A stretch of DNA of 64,000 nucleotides from Cephalotrichum gorgonifer. Lineage: Eukaryota > Ascomycota > Sordariomycetes > Microascales > Microascaceae. How positions within the stretch are numbered: the first letter of the stretch is position 1; each line of letters starts with the position of its first letter. Where the stretch lies: assembly GCA_900312665.1 (NCBI GenBank), contig ONZQ02000001.1:2937170-3001169 (forward strand), written 5' to 3'. This document shows, one piece after another, positions 46,605 to 58,676 of the stretch. The notes under the pieces were generated by a model. It was not told where the DNA came from, ran no database searches, and saw only the letters and a list, made by a program, of their open reading frames with translations. Both the position numbers and the translations under genes were made by a program.

Positions 46605-49017
46605 TCAACCCGAAATCTCGCTCCCCAACCTCTGTAGCTCCTCCGTAACAAACTCCTTTGAGTTCAGTAGCTCAGTGCTCCCGTACACCACCCTCCTCTT
46701 CGTGCGCTCCCCGCCCGTCCTGGACACCCACTCCTGCAGGTTCCCGTACTCCTCCATGCTGCCCCCGCCGACCGTGAACACCACCGCCTCCGTGAAGCCC
46801 TGCCTCCTCTGCCCGAAGCTTGCGCCTGTGCCGGGGGCGTTTGACACGCCCGCCGCGCCGGGGAGCCCCCCGGGCGGGTTCGCACCCCCCGAGCGCAGGG
46901 AGCTAGGCGGCGGCATGGTGCCCCTCGCGTTGGCGGACCGGGGGTCGAAGTAAAGGTAGTTCTCCGTCTTGGCGATGGCGGTCCCCGAGGCGGCCGAGGG
47001 GTCCATTATGCTCTCGATGATCTTGGTTACGGTGAGGTCGCGGTTCGCGGGGAGGAAGTTCTTGATGCCGCCGATGAGAGACTCGAAGTTGGATGATAGC
47101 CCCGTCGGGACGCCCGATTCCTTGAGTCGGTCGGTCAGGCGGTTGGACATGGAGGAGAAGCGTTGGAAGAGGTCTGAGGAGGGCTGTTGGGTTGACGCGG
47201 CGGCGTTTATTGTTGTTAGCTGGGTGATTTCCGTTGTGGCCCGGACCCTAGAATGGCACTAGGTTAGTAGATGCAACCACTTTACAGGTCGCGGGAGGGG
47301 GGAAGACGAACTGTCTGACGTAGGCGAGGGACGCGGCGTCTAGCCCCGCTTCCGCCAACACCTTCACGAACTCATCCCACTCTGCGCGGCTCACATCCTG
47401 GTCTGTGCTCAGGAACCAGATCATGAAAAGACGTAGCTTGTCCAATGGCTGGTTCCCCTTGGCAGGGTCCTTGAGGATCTCGAGTATCTGTGGCTTCCCT
47501 AGCTTCATGACGTTTTCCTCCATCTCGAAGAAGCTGTCGAGTTGCCGGTCTTTTATACCCGTTAGCAGCGCGGCGAGGATGTTCATGTGCATGTCGAGGG
47601 TATTCTTCCGCTCTCTCATCTCCGGCAATAGAGTAATGGCCGCCTTGAGGTGTTGAGCGCTCGCGCTTGTGTCGTTGTTTAGGTCTTCCAGGTCCGCTAT
47701 GCCCGTCCTTTTTGTGATTGCTGCCGTCTCTTCCTTGTATCGGGTGAGTTCAGCATCGATATCCTCCGCCACTTGGGGGAAAGGAAGGCCGGCATTCTTG
47801 GCCCAGAAGAAATCGCTCGAGTTCAGATCATAGCTCTTCTTCGTCGTGCCCCTCGCTGGGTTATTCTCGTCTATTGGCGTCTCGATGGTGATTCGGTTTA
47901 GCTTCATGTTGAGGACATCGTGTACTAGGGACTGATATGTCCAGGAGTGGGATAACATGGGGATCAGGTCGACATTTCGGTCCAGGAGGACAAGGACGGG
48001 CCGCGACGCGGGGGTGCCAGATGCAGGACTGGGCCTCGCGCTTGGGGAGAAGAGGTTGTCCTTCGAGTTGAGGATATGGTCGCGGAGCTTTCGGTCAAGT
48101 CGGGTAGCAATCATTTCGGCTGCCGCACCCTTGGGGCATCGGATAATGGGAATAACCCCTACGCTCACGATTAGTCCAGATTTCACAGATCCAAAGCATG
48201 ATAGGACATACCCATTGTGACCACGACACTGAACAGCCCGCTGACAATCTTGTCCACCACCCGCTCTAGTTCCTCGTCGCTTGTCTTGGCGCTGTTCAGG
48301 GCCCAGTATGTGTGCTCTTTTTGCATGCCGAGGCTGAAGAGGTCTGGCTCGGCGACGATAAAGTTGAGGTACTGGTCAAAGAGTTGCGCAATATGCTCGG
48401 AGGTGTCCGCATTCGCCGTCTCCGTCGCGAATTCCTCGAGGAGGACCCTAGGCACCGAGGAGAGGAAGTTGATATGGGCTGGCGAGTAAAGCCCCTTTTG
48501 GAGGTCGCTTGTGATAGCTCGTAGGTTCTGGGAGGTAGGTTCGGTGAGATATATGACGGGAACGTCGGGGATTGGGTTGCGGGAAGCTCCGATGTGCCTG
48601 TAATAAGAGACGGTGAGCAGGTCGTTCCAGAGGCAGATGATGGTAAGTCGGGACAGAGACGGGAGACGGGAAGGAGACGAACATGTGCATCGTGACGCCC
48701 ATCGACCGAAGGTCGCTGACCCTGAGTACGCTGCTGATTACATCGCGGCCTAGATCGTCGAAGACAAGGACCTTCCAGATGGGGTCACCATCCGAAGTCA
48801 GGATAGGGGAGGTGGCATGGTGCAGGTTGCCGTTTGCGTGGGCATTGGTCTCATCCGCCTCAGTTGTCTCGATGTCCTGGTTGAGGTTGAGTATCCTTTT
48901 GATTGAGGCTAACAAAAATGTGTGTTAGAATTAGTGTATCGGAGGGGGGGAGGCAGTGGTCTAGTAAGGTTTATTACCTATTTGCTTATCCCTCAGGGAA
49001 CTTTCTTTCGTTGCCAT
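46605..49017 (-). CDS. SLY1: SM (Sec1/Munc18) protein Sly1, ER-Golgi SNARE regulator
   Basis: Sly1 binds the syntaxin Sed5 and promotes SNARE assembly in ER-Golgi transport. Five exons (48978-49017, 48683-48908, 48212-48597, 47312-48158, 46605-47247) encode 713 residues, the normal size. The tiny first exon supplies the true ATG, giving RDKQIASIKRILNLN, the Sly1 N-terminus. Other marks are WKVLVFDDLGRDVISSVLRVSDLRSMGVTMHMHIG, IPDVPVIYLTEP, RPVLVLLDRNVDLIPMLSHSWTYQ and, near the end, GGGSMEEYGNLQEW. Two introns (47248-47311 and 48598-48682) use the same weak donor GTTCGT. A Pro/Gly-rich insert lies between the LYFDPR and GFTEAVVF segments. The annotation is by recognised family pattern. Confidence 0.93.
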
Positions 49018-51389
49018 CTTGCTATGGTATAGGTGGTGCCGTCGGAGGACTAGGTACTTTTCAAGCTCCAGGAACACTGAGCGTGTTGACAGCGGCCGGG
49101 ATGGACTACCCGATGAAGGCGGGGTTAATCAGAGGAAGCTAGGGGAATATGCAACGACTGGCAGCTCCTAGGGCCACTGGTATATACCAATTTCAGTTTC
49201 GTCTTCGTTGGGGGGTTGTTGCAGAAGGGGAGACGATATTATGCCTGCGTATTTGGTTGACTAGCTGGACCTATTCCAGCGAAGAGGCTCCGCTGGCATT
49301 TGCGACAGCACAAGTGATGTCAAGCGGAAGATCCTCGGCTGTAAGGATCCACTTGTCAGTTGGCTGGCTTAGTGTACTCGTACGAGAGGTACTGTTAATA
49401 GACTACTCCTCTAGCTGGTCGCTCATCACGCGCCTGGCATTTACGGAGACGGACGGCTGATTCAAAACAGGAATGAGCCAACCCATTTCCGGTTGGGGTA
49501 CCAGCGCCTTTGTACCACTTCCCTTTTCTCTCTTCTCCCTTTTACCTGCCGCCCATTTTCCATCTTCTCTCCTTCCATCAAACTCACCTCTTCGCATCCC
49601 AACTGCGCGCAGCAATCTTGTAAACCATCTATTAAGCTGAAGCCTCTTCGCTTCAGATAGGCAATTATTTGCCTCCTGCTCTGATTAATCTGGGTCCAGC
49701 CGAGGCGGTTTTCGCGGACGTCGCCAGGCAACACACCACGCGGACCTGGCCCAGCCACGTCCCCCCAGGCCTCTTTTCTGCGCTAAATTTTGGGGTGCCC
49801 AACCCCAAGCCCAAAACCCAGTCCAAATCCTATTTCCCCGACACAATCAACGCGACGAAACAGAGACTCAGCACAGCACCACCCACCCACTCGAAGACTC
49901 GACGCCAGGCATCAAATGTTGTAGATGTCATCAGCCTTCTCATTCTCTTTCATCTCGCCGAATGGGAATCGCCACTATGAATGGTCGCTTTCCTTGTAAA
50001 TCGAAGGAATAATCTCAAGTAGGTCTCCTTTCTAGGCATTCACTCGCCTTCCTCCCACTTCCTCGTCCCCAAATCATCCAATGTCGCGTGTTTTTCTCCC
50101 GTCTTCTCTCCCTGCCCTCCAGTCCCCCCCAAGACTCGACCCAGGCTCCGAGAAAAAACGTCGTCATCAAACACACACAAACACCCATCAATCGGTCATC
50201 AATACATCAGCCTCGTATGTGATATCTTGAATCCCATCCTCGGACGCCACTTTCTATCCAGCAGATTTAAATTGCGGATAAAAGATATGGTGTGAGATTA
50301 AAAAGCGAAGGTCAGGGGACAGCACGGCGTTGGGAGCACGGAGGAAGAGTAGACACCTCTCCGCGCCCTGAATCGCGCGACGTTCAGACACTTGTCTTTT
50401 TTTCTTGTCGCGAGGGCGGGGCGGGGGAGGACGATGGGACACGCGCCCGGTGGGACGAACGACCAAAAACTCCCGAAATCCGCGCAGAATGTGCGGCAGG
50501 GCCTTAATTTGATGACTTCCACATGTCTAGAAGCTTGTGGTTGTGTTGGGTTGCCCTCGGTCGCGAACTTCGAATGCGCGGGATCTGCGCTACCTTTTTG
50601 CCTCCCATGGAACTTCTAAACACCCACCACCTTTACAGTCGACGTGTCATCCACTTTTCTTTTGGAAGCCAGTGTCATCACTCAGAGTTGGCCATTCGCG
50701 TGCCTTGCGCGTGGAATTGGACTTTGAACTGTCACAGGCAAGCGCAAGTGGGGGTGGAAGACGAGCCTGGAGGAACGCCCGTTTTTTTTTTAGAGAGAGA
50801 GAGATGATCGCATCACTCGAGCACTTCAAGCTCTGGCTGTGCGCCCGCTTCTCCACCCACCCATGGGCGAGGACTGGGCGAAGTGTTTGCTGGGATCTCG
50901 AGGGTCTCGGCCGCATACCTCTCACTGACATGCCGCCCCTTCGCAGCAGCCCTCGCACCTTATACCCAAAGCCAATTTTTTTTTGCCTCTGCGGATACAT
51001 CACTGTTGTTTCTCCTAGAATCTACCACGGAAATGCTAATGCGAAGCTTATTTGACCATTTAGAAAAGCTTCACCCCGTCACAATCCGTCTGTGCTCCAT
51101 CTATCCGCTGGCTTCCGCATTTGGTTAGCGCTATTTTTCGCCTTCGAGGTATGTTTGGCTTATGTCACGTACCCACCCAGGTACCTAACAGCTGATCGGC
51201 TAACTCAAGTACATCATAGGCGAAAGTCAGTGATAGAGTACCAACCTTGTTTTTAAACTTGGTAGAGAGGTCTATTTGAATAATCGCCACATCCTGCCAA
51301 TCCCCCCTCAGCTGCTTGCAGCTGAAGTCGGTGACCACCTGTCGTCGGACTGGCAGACCAGCATTCCACATTGCATTCTCCCCGTCACT
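49018..51389. other. Divergent intergenic region of SLY1 and the PNUTS-like gene
   Basis: This is 2.4 kb without a supportable gene. Several CT-rich stretches (around 49505-49570 and 50040-50130) look like promoter or leader DNA. The frame 51165-51797 on the minus strand is a shadow of the gene opposite. Confidence 0.6.
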
Positions 51390-54300
51390 ATGCAGTCGTG
51401 GAGCCCTGCTCATGATGGGACCGCACCTGACAATGGCGATGGCAACTGGGCACCAGGATACGGATTTCCCGCAGAAGCCGGCCAGTATGAGAACCCGCCA
51501 CATACATGGAGCCAGCCATCCGGACAGCCCATGTACTCCGCGATAGCCCCCAGCCCAACTCCTGGCACGACCAGCTATTATCCGAATAACACACACGCAC
51601 ACCAAGGCGGTCCTATTCTCGGCGATGGTATCAATGGACTCTCCTCCGTTTCCCCGAGTGCATTCGCGTCCCAGGGCGGCCTGCCCCAGTACCAGCCCGG
51701 CCAAGATAACTTTGGTGCCGGCTTCGAGCTGGATCTTGGGCAGGGGCTCGGCAACCTGAGCCAGCCCCAAAGCCATCAGAGCCAACCGCCTACCCATACC
51801 TTCTCTCCGGAGGATTATGCTTCATATCCATCCGGGAATGATCAGGTATTCCATCCTGTGTTGGCCATGTCTCCTGCGCCGAAGATGTTGTCGGCGAAAA
51901 GTCCGCAGCCGTATGACCACGTTCATCAGCACCCCCAGCAACAACAACAGCAGCAGCAGCAGCAGCAGCAACAGTTCCAACATTCGCAGGTTTTTGCGCA
52001 GCCATCCCAACAGCCCATACCTCACTCACATTCCATGGAGCACACCCCCTTAGCGTTTTCATCAGCCGTGAATCCCCAACCGGGAGTCTATTACACCCCA
52101 TCGGGGCATGGGCATCCGCTTAACCAACAGCAGGCCCAATATCAAACTCAACCACAATCATATTTACCACAACAGCCAGCCCCTTTCTCCCAGCGCCAAG
52201 CCTCCGAATCATCACGGGATCCGTCATTGCAGTATGGGGCAGCGCCAAAAGCCCCGCAAAACGTCCCACAAAACGTCCCACAGTCAACTCCATCCATCTC
52301 CGGCCCCCCTGCCTCCATTCAAACTCTGCCGGCGCAAGGAATAAGGCATGATGTAGAGCAAGTTGGAACTCCCCAATCCGCTCAGGATTCCTCGGAGCTC
52401 AGCGCATCAACCGAGCCTGTTCCGAAAACGAGGAAGCGGGTGCTCAAGCCAACAGCCTCAGAGCCTGAAGTAGGTGGGGTCTCTGAGCAATATACCCATG
52501 GAGATATGGCCTTGAAGAAAACGGGGGAGATTGATGCGATGCCATTTCCTGTTAGTACCGGGGATGAGCTCGCGGCTCTTGATGCCTTCAAGAAGCGAAC
52601 AAATGGTGCAAAGTCAAAATTTCCCGCCATCCTTGGTGCACCTCACCTTGCCACGGCTGGTACCACCAAACTTCCAAGTAAGTTCTAGCCATTAGATACC
52701 GCCGTATCAAATAACCTCGGTTTACACTAACCTTGATGACAGCCCCAAAAAGCTACGATAAGCTAGCACCTCTCGTCGCCATGCCACCGCAGTCCGGCAA
52801 GCCTATCTTCCCAGAGATAGAACGCAGTCTTCCGTGTGAAATCCAAGGTGTATTTTCGGACAAGTTCAGGCCTTCTCCGCATGGAGGCGGCTTAGATGAC
52901 CGAAGACGAGATGCCAAGGACCTCCTCGCTCAGTATGACAAGTCAATGGAGAGCCTTGGCAGTCGCCGCCCGAAGTACACGGAATATCCTCGTACGTTTA
53001 ATCATTCGCCCTACGCCCTTGTGCCTCTCCTTTCCCCTCCTTACTGAAATTACATTGATATGCAATGCTAATTGGGCGAATTTGCAGATGCCTTGAAGGA
53101 ACAACTCAAAGCGGACGAGTCTTTGAGGACCAAGGCTGATAGGCTAGCCAGGAAGCTGGCCGAGGAGGAGCGGAACAAACCCGTACGTTTGACTTTCACC
53201 ACGTAAACCTTGCCATTTATGTAAAACTTAGACTGACCGATACTCTCACCATCAGGCTCGGCCAGAGGTTCGCCCCGACGACCCGGTCGAAGGCGCAGCC
53301 TGGGATATCATTGGCTTTGTACACATTCCGCCCTCCGCAGTTCGGACCACAGCTCTCTTGGCGGGTGCCGTACAGCAAGCAGGAGAGTACATCATGGCAC
53401 GCCGAGGGGAGATGATGCGGTCAAAACTGGAAGTGGACCAAGCTGTCAAAGACAAACTCGACGCGGACCTGCCCGGCTTGACGGCGACGGCCGATCTGAA
53501 AAAGGAAGTACTCTACCGTACACTCGAGGCTGCCAACAAAACCGGCGACGAGGCCGTGCTCGAAAACCTTGGTGGCCACGGTAAACTCGTGCTTAGTCTT
53601 GTTAACCTCTTGATCACCTGCATCAAAACGGGTGACTTCTCCGGCAAACTCCCGAAGGCCGCTCTTTCCTTGATAGCCAACTTCAAGATGTCGCAGAAAG
53701 TCGTCACGCAAACAAATTTCGACACCATCCGTCGGCGCCTCTCAGACAAAGGCGACGCCGAGGTCAAGGGACTCCTTGAGACCATCACCTCGAGGATTAG
53801 GAAAGAGCCCGATGCGGATGCGTCCCCAAAGAAACCCTCCACGGCGTCTTCATTATCGGCTGCCAAAGCAAAGCCTACTACCTCTCTGAAGCCGACAACC
53901 GACAATCCATCAACTAAGCGCCCCCGAGTTGACGATATGGACTCCCGTGTGGCCAAGAAGCAGGCTGTAGAGTCTGCGGGGTCCGCACAACCCGCTGACC
54001 CGAAGGCAGGTGCAACAGCTGCGGCGCAACAAAAAGCGGCCGCCCCCAAGCCACGACCCGCCATGGGCATTCTGCCAGGAAAGAGCCGCCCCACGCCGAA
54101 GCCCGTATCCAAACCGACGGCAGCCAAGGCCGAGCCGCGAAAGGCCGAGCCGGTCAAGGGAGCAGCAGAAGACAAGCAGAGCTCCAAAGCGGAAGTCAAA
54201 AGGCCAGACGCCGCGAGGCCCAGCAAACCCGCTTCTTCATCGGGTGGGCTTGGAGGCATCGCATCGCTCCTCGATTCTATCAACGCACCCAAGGCAGAGC

Positions 54301-55973
54301 CAAAACCAGCGAAGAAGGAGCCGAGACAGGAGAGTTTGAAGGACGAGACGCCGGAGGAGAGGGACAAGCGACTTCGTAAACTCGCTCGCAGACAGCTTCG
54401 GGTCAGCTGGAGAGGGGAGGATGAACTGGAACAGATCCGGTACTTCCACGTGGAAGATGAAGAGGAAGGGAGCTTCGACTCGAGGATGGTGCGGGATGCT
54501 GGCGATGACAAGCGTGAAGGTATGGTCCTCAAACAACGAGGCATGATCATGGATGAGGACGAGGAGGAAAACGACGACGACCTGCCCTATCGGCCGTGGA
54601 TCGAGCCGGGCCTGCTTGACTTCTCCTCCATTCCACCAGATTACAAAAAGAAGACGTATCAGACGAGGGGTGGCGATATCATCGTCGAGACGAACGAACA
54701 GAAGGCCATCGCGGAACGCGAGCAAAACGTTCTCATGGCCTTCTACCAAGACATTTCCGACATCCCCCCAACGCCAAAGAGTCCTTCCACCCGCACGGTG
54801 GAACCTGCGACTGAGCCAAAAATTGGCCATCTTCCGAGAGATGATGCTAGATTTGAGGAAATCCACCGACGATGGAAAGAGATCCAGCAATTTGGAAGGG
54901 ATGCAGCATTGCAGTACGCTGCCAAGCGCATCGACTCTAAGCAGCATCCGGCGAATAACGCCAACGCGGTACTGGGTGCACTTCACGGTGCTCGCGGCGG
55001 GGCTCCAGTCTCATCGGCCATTGTGGCCCCCGACCCGCGCAACAGCTTGTCGACGCTGCCCCGGGAGGAGCAAGTTCTGACGCTATTGATGAGTGAAAAG
55101 GCCAGACACTGGCAGAACAACGAGCCTCAAGGGGTGACCAGGCGGCGGTACGATTATGCCGATCCACGGGTCCAACACTCTGCGGATATCGTGGAGGAGC
55201 TGGTTCCGAAGCTGAACGGCCCGTACCCCGCGACCGAACCACCAATGTGGCTCAGAGATAACGCGGAAGCGGTGAGGGAATGGTGGCTGGGCTACAACAA
55301 AGATGCAGCCGCGAAGGCCAGGAGGGACGCGGACGAGAAAGCCCGAGTGGAGGCTGAGCAGCTGGCTGCTATCCAGAACCAGGCTGGGCAGGATGCGTGG
55401 GCGGCATACTACGCGCAGCAGCAACAGGCCTACGCGCCGTATATGGCCATCATACAGCAGCTGCAGAACGGGCAGGCAGCAGCCGCCCCAGCCGCGCCTG
55501 TGGCCCAACAGGGGCTGCCGGGGAGCAACGACCAGCTCCAGGGTCTTCTTGTGGCGTTGGGACATGCCCAGCCGCAGGGTCCCCAGTCCAACGCGGCCCC
55601 CCAGATGAATCCGAACGACGCCACCTACCAGCAGCTCATGATGTTGACGCAGATGGCGCAGCAACAGCAGCAGCCACCAGCCGCGAACCACGGAAACCTG
55701 CCGGGCCACGGATCCGGATCCGGATCCGGGCACGACTGGGACCGAGAGCGCGATCGTGACCGGGAGCACGAGCGTGATAGGGACAGGGACAGGGACAGGG
55801 ATTACGATCGAGATGGGGACGACGCGCATGGAGGTCACAGAAAGAGCAAGGCTACTGGGACTCTACCCCCCCACCGACCGGTTAACCGCTCGTTGATCGG
55901 GACGAAGCCGTGTGTGTTTTACAAGCAGGGGACATGTGCTAGGGGAGACCAGTGTACGTTCCGGCACGAGTAA
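51390..55973 (+). CDS. PNUTS/Ppn1-like PP1 regulatory protein with TFIIS-N and CCCH zinc finger
   Basis: Exons 51390-52677, 52743-52991, 53088-53182 and 53256-55973 encode 1449 residues. A Gln/Pro/Ser-rich N-terminus includes a polyglutamine run near 183-195. Around 615-700 is a helical TFIIS N-terminal (LW)-like domain. At 926-929 stands RVSW, within RRQLRVSWRGEDELEQIRYF, the RVxF-type docking site for protein phosphatase 1 followed by the acidic/aromatic tail seen in PNUTS. An Arg/Asp repeat (RDRDRE) leads to a C-terminal CCCH finger, C1430-x7-C1438-x5-C1444-x3-H1448. This order equals human PPP1R10/PNUTS and fission yeast Ppn1, scaffold of the PP1 module of the cleavage and polyadenylation factor that acts at transcription termination. 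The long N-terminal extension is additional. The ATG at 51390 is the first in frame. Confidence 0.8.
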
Positions 55974-56383
55974 CCATGTAAGGGTGGGAGGTTTAGAAGC
56001 GTAGTCGTCCCTCTTGGCGGCAGTGTCCCAAGGAGAGAGGGGTTATGGGGCAGGGCAAGGTTTCTTTCATCTTATAATGTATCTTATATGTACTACTACA
56101 GGGCATAATTTAGCATAGTCTATGGCTTCTATCAAAGCAGATTTATGGGAGATGAGAGATGGAACGTGGAAGAGCCCTGTCAAGGTAGGAATGAGTGTTT
56201 GGTAGGCTTATATAAGTAAGAGGAGAAGAGAGAAAACCCAGGTGTGGGATGGCGGCCGTTTTGTGAAGAGGGACCGCTGTTGATAATATTTCTCATAAGC
56301 CTCCGTGTTATTAGCTCACTTGTTAGAAAGAGGCACTCCGCCCCCCCCCCCCTTCCCCACTAAGACGGACACCTCCGACAAAA

Positions 56384-56481
56384 GGAGCTCAGGTCTTGAC
56401 TAGTGCAAAGATGAAGGGAGCTCAAGTCTCGACTAGTGCATAGGATGAAGGCAGCTCAAGTCTCGACTAGTGCAAAGGATG
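56384..56481. repeat. 33-34-bp tandem repeat, three units
   Basis: Three head-to-tail units start at about 56384, 56417 and 56451. They share AGCTCARGTCTYGACTAGTG, followed by a purine-rich CAWAGGATGAAG-like end. Unit divergence is low. The function is unknown. Confidence 0.85.
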
Positions 56482-56962
56482 GCGTATTATATTCGAATGT
56501 GGTACTTTGCTCTCTTAGCGCCTAGACTAAGGATAAATGCAAAGAAAAATAAAAATAAAAATAACCCAAAATTAAAAGTTACACCCCTCCTCGACTTGAG
56601 CTCCATTCTTTGCCTCTCCTACGACAACTGACATTTTTGGGAGTTTTTTCCAACCCAGTGACATTTTCGCCGTGACACTATTCGCTTCGACAAAAACGGT
56701 ACGAGTACAAGGGTGATAATATGGATGGGGGAGTATTTGAGACGGGCTGGCATGTGGAGCCGGGCCCAGTGGCGCCGGAGGAGAAGGGACAATATTCCGT
56801 GGAGGGGTCGTTTGGGAGGAGGGAGAGGGAAGGAGGGAGGGGTTCTGAAGCACTGGCGTTTGATTTGATGCGGTCATAGGTTTTTTCCTGGGCGGGCTGA
56901 GCGAGGATTGGCAACAAAAGCGCCTACAATAACACGCTGGTGGGGTCAAGACCCATAATATA

Positions 56963-56989
56963 TGGAGCACGGAGCACGGAGCACGGAGC
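56963..56989. repeat. 8-bp tandem repeat (GGAGCACG)
   Basis: Three copies and a partial copy of GGAGCACG stand in tandem in intergenic DNA. Confidence 0.85.
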
Positions 56990-57084
56990 ATGAGGGCCGT
57001 AATTCTCTCTTTCCTACGAACTTGTTACGCAAAAGGGCCGTTTTGGGGCTCGTAGCCAATCGGTCCGTCCGCGCGTCGCTTTCT

Positions 57085-57124
57085 TTCTTCTTCTTCTTCT
57101 TCTTCTTCTTCTTCTTCTTCTTCC
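57085..57124. repeat. (TTC)n microsatellite
   Basis: About twelve TTC units stand in tandem. It is in intergenic DNA with no open gene around it. Confidence 0.9.
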
Positions 57125-57599
57125 TCCCTACGCTCAGTGTACTGTTCTTTACATATTCTTCAGCTACTCGTAGACATACAGTACTAGATAAGTAATTAAG
57201 CGTGGCATAATGTATATATCTATATATCTATATATCACATAATGGCGAGTTGTAATGGGAAATCGCGCTGGATGATATGATGTGATGTCCAGTTCTGCTA
57301 CCGCATTCGTGCTCTATGCTTATTTAAACCAAGGGACGGCGCTTCAGATGGGCCGGTCTTCGGTGGCAGGTTGCATGATGGTAGCGCGATTATTGGGCCA
57401 GAATGGGGCCGAATCCTCGTAGCAATAACACCAACCAACCCACTCTTGAGCACTATACGAGTCGGTTACGAGTACCAACGGGATGGAAGGCCTGTTTTGG
57501 ATAAACATCGCAGTGATCCCCGTTGCTAGGGCGCGCAATGCTACTGGACGGTGACTGGGGCGAGGGAATTTAAGCTCTGGGCCTCGCTCGAGTAATACA

Positions 57600-57687
57600 T
57601 CATTACCTGAGAATAATGCTGACAGCCTCTCTTACCTGAGAAGAATGGGCGATGAATATCTCCATTACCTGAAAAGAATGCTACCGC
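57600..57687. repeat. Diverged direct repeats around TTACCTGARAAGAATG
   Basis: Three spaced copies of a TTACCTGA[GA]AA[GT]AATG core lie at about 57603, 57634 and 57663, with unequal spacers. The copies are imperfect. Confidence 0.65.
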
Positions 57688-58676
57688 CGCAAAGAGCTGG
57701 TGGTACCCGGAAATGCGAGAACCTCGAACTCCGTACTTGATGTGAATCAGCTGTACGAAGGGAAGTACAAGTAGTTATGAGTGGGCACAATTGCTATCTT
57801 GTCTCAGCTTGTTGGCACTCTGCTTTACATGCTCGTACTCATGTGGCGAACCAGCACACTCGTTTTATCTATCACAGGCTAGCCTTCAAGATGGGTGATA
57901 GACGATCGAGACCATAGAATATTGCAAGTACGACCACGAGTACAATATGACCCCTCCAATCCATCCGGCCCCGCCCCCGCCACCACCTCCTTGACCAACA
58001 GCTTGTACTCGTACCAATCACTCCCCACGCTTGCTCCCCGTAGCACCCACCACTACCATCCACAGCCCAACAAAGACACCCCCCCAAAGTGCCAAGAGCT
58101 TTTTTTCTTCCTTTTTCCTTTTTGTTGCGGCTGGTCCCTCTTATCATGGTGGATACCTGCGAGGCATTTTCCCTTTGGTCCTGGTTTCTGGTTCTGTTGC
58201 CCCCCCTGTTCCCTTGCTCTCACCTCCCACCTCTCACCACAAAGAAGTCCCTCGTAGCTTTACATCAGCACACCCTTGTACCTGTACCTGTGCGCCTGTC
58301 CTCACACCCCTGTCCCATCTATCCTGTCCGATTACCCCTCCGTGCCAAAGTACTCGTACTGCGTAACTGACAGAGCTCCTCAAGAGGGAAACCCACCCAC
58401 CGCCTTCCCGCCTTCCCACCCTCCCCCCTCCTCGAGAACAAAAGCTACAAATTTATTTTTCCCGTCTTTACTACCCACATCTCCCCCAACATTATCACGA
58501 ACCTGCCATCTTCTCCCTCACACAAAACACCTCAGTTTGTAACACAGCCCAGTACTCTAACCTCACCCTCTCACCAGGTCTAGTTCTGCTAGGCCTTCTC
58601 CCCACCAACAGCCCCACCTCTCACATTCCAAACTCGACGACGACGCGCTCGCTCGTCGACCCCATCTCTGCCCATC

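Larger units (their letters stand above)
55974..58676. other. Intergenic region upstream of pyruvate kinase
   Basis: This is 2.7 kb with no supportable gene and several short tandem repeats (listed). The last ~700 bp are strongly pyrimidine-rich, as is usual for promoters of highly expressed fungal glycolytic genes. Confidence 0.65.

Noticed and set aside
51165..51797. 210-residue frame on the minus strand
   Set aside because: It lies opposite the first exon of the PNUTS-like gene; no domain or splice sites support it.
53513..54986. Long frames on the minus strand (345 and 249 residues)
   Set aside because: Both are antisense to the conserved exon 4 of the PNUTS-like gene; Ser/Leu-rich shadow composition.
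56572..56991. 139-residue frame on the minus strand
   Set aside because: Pro/Ser-rich translation of intergenic DNA that includes the GGAGCACG repeat; no support for a gene.
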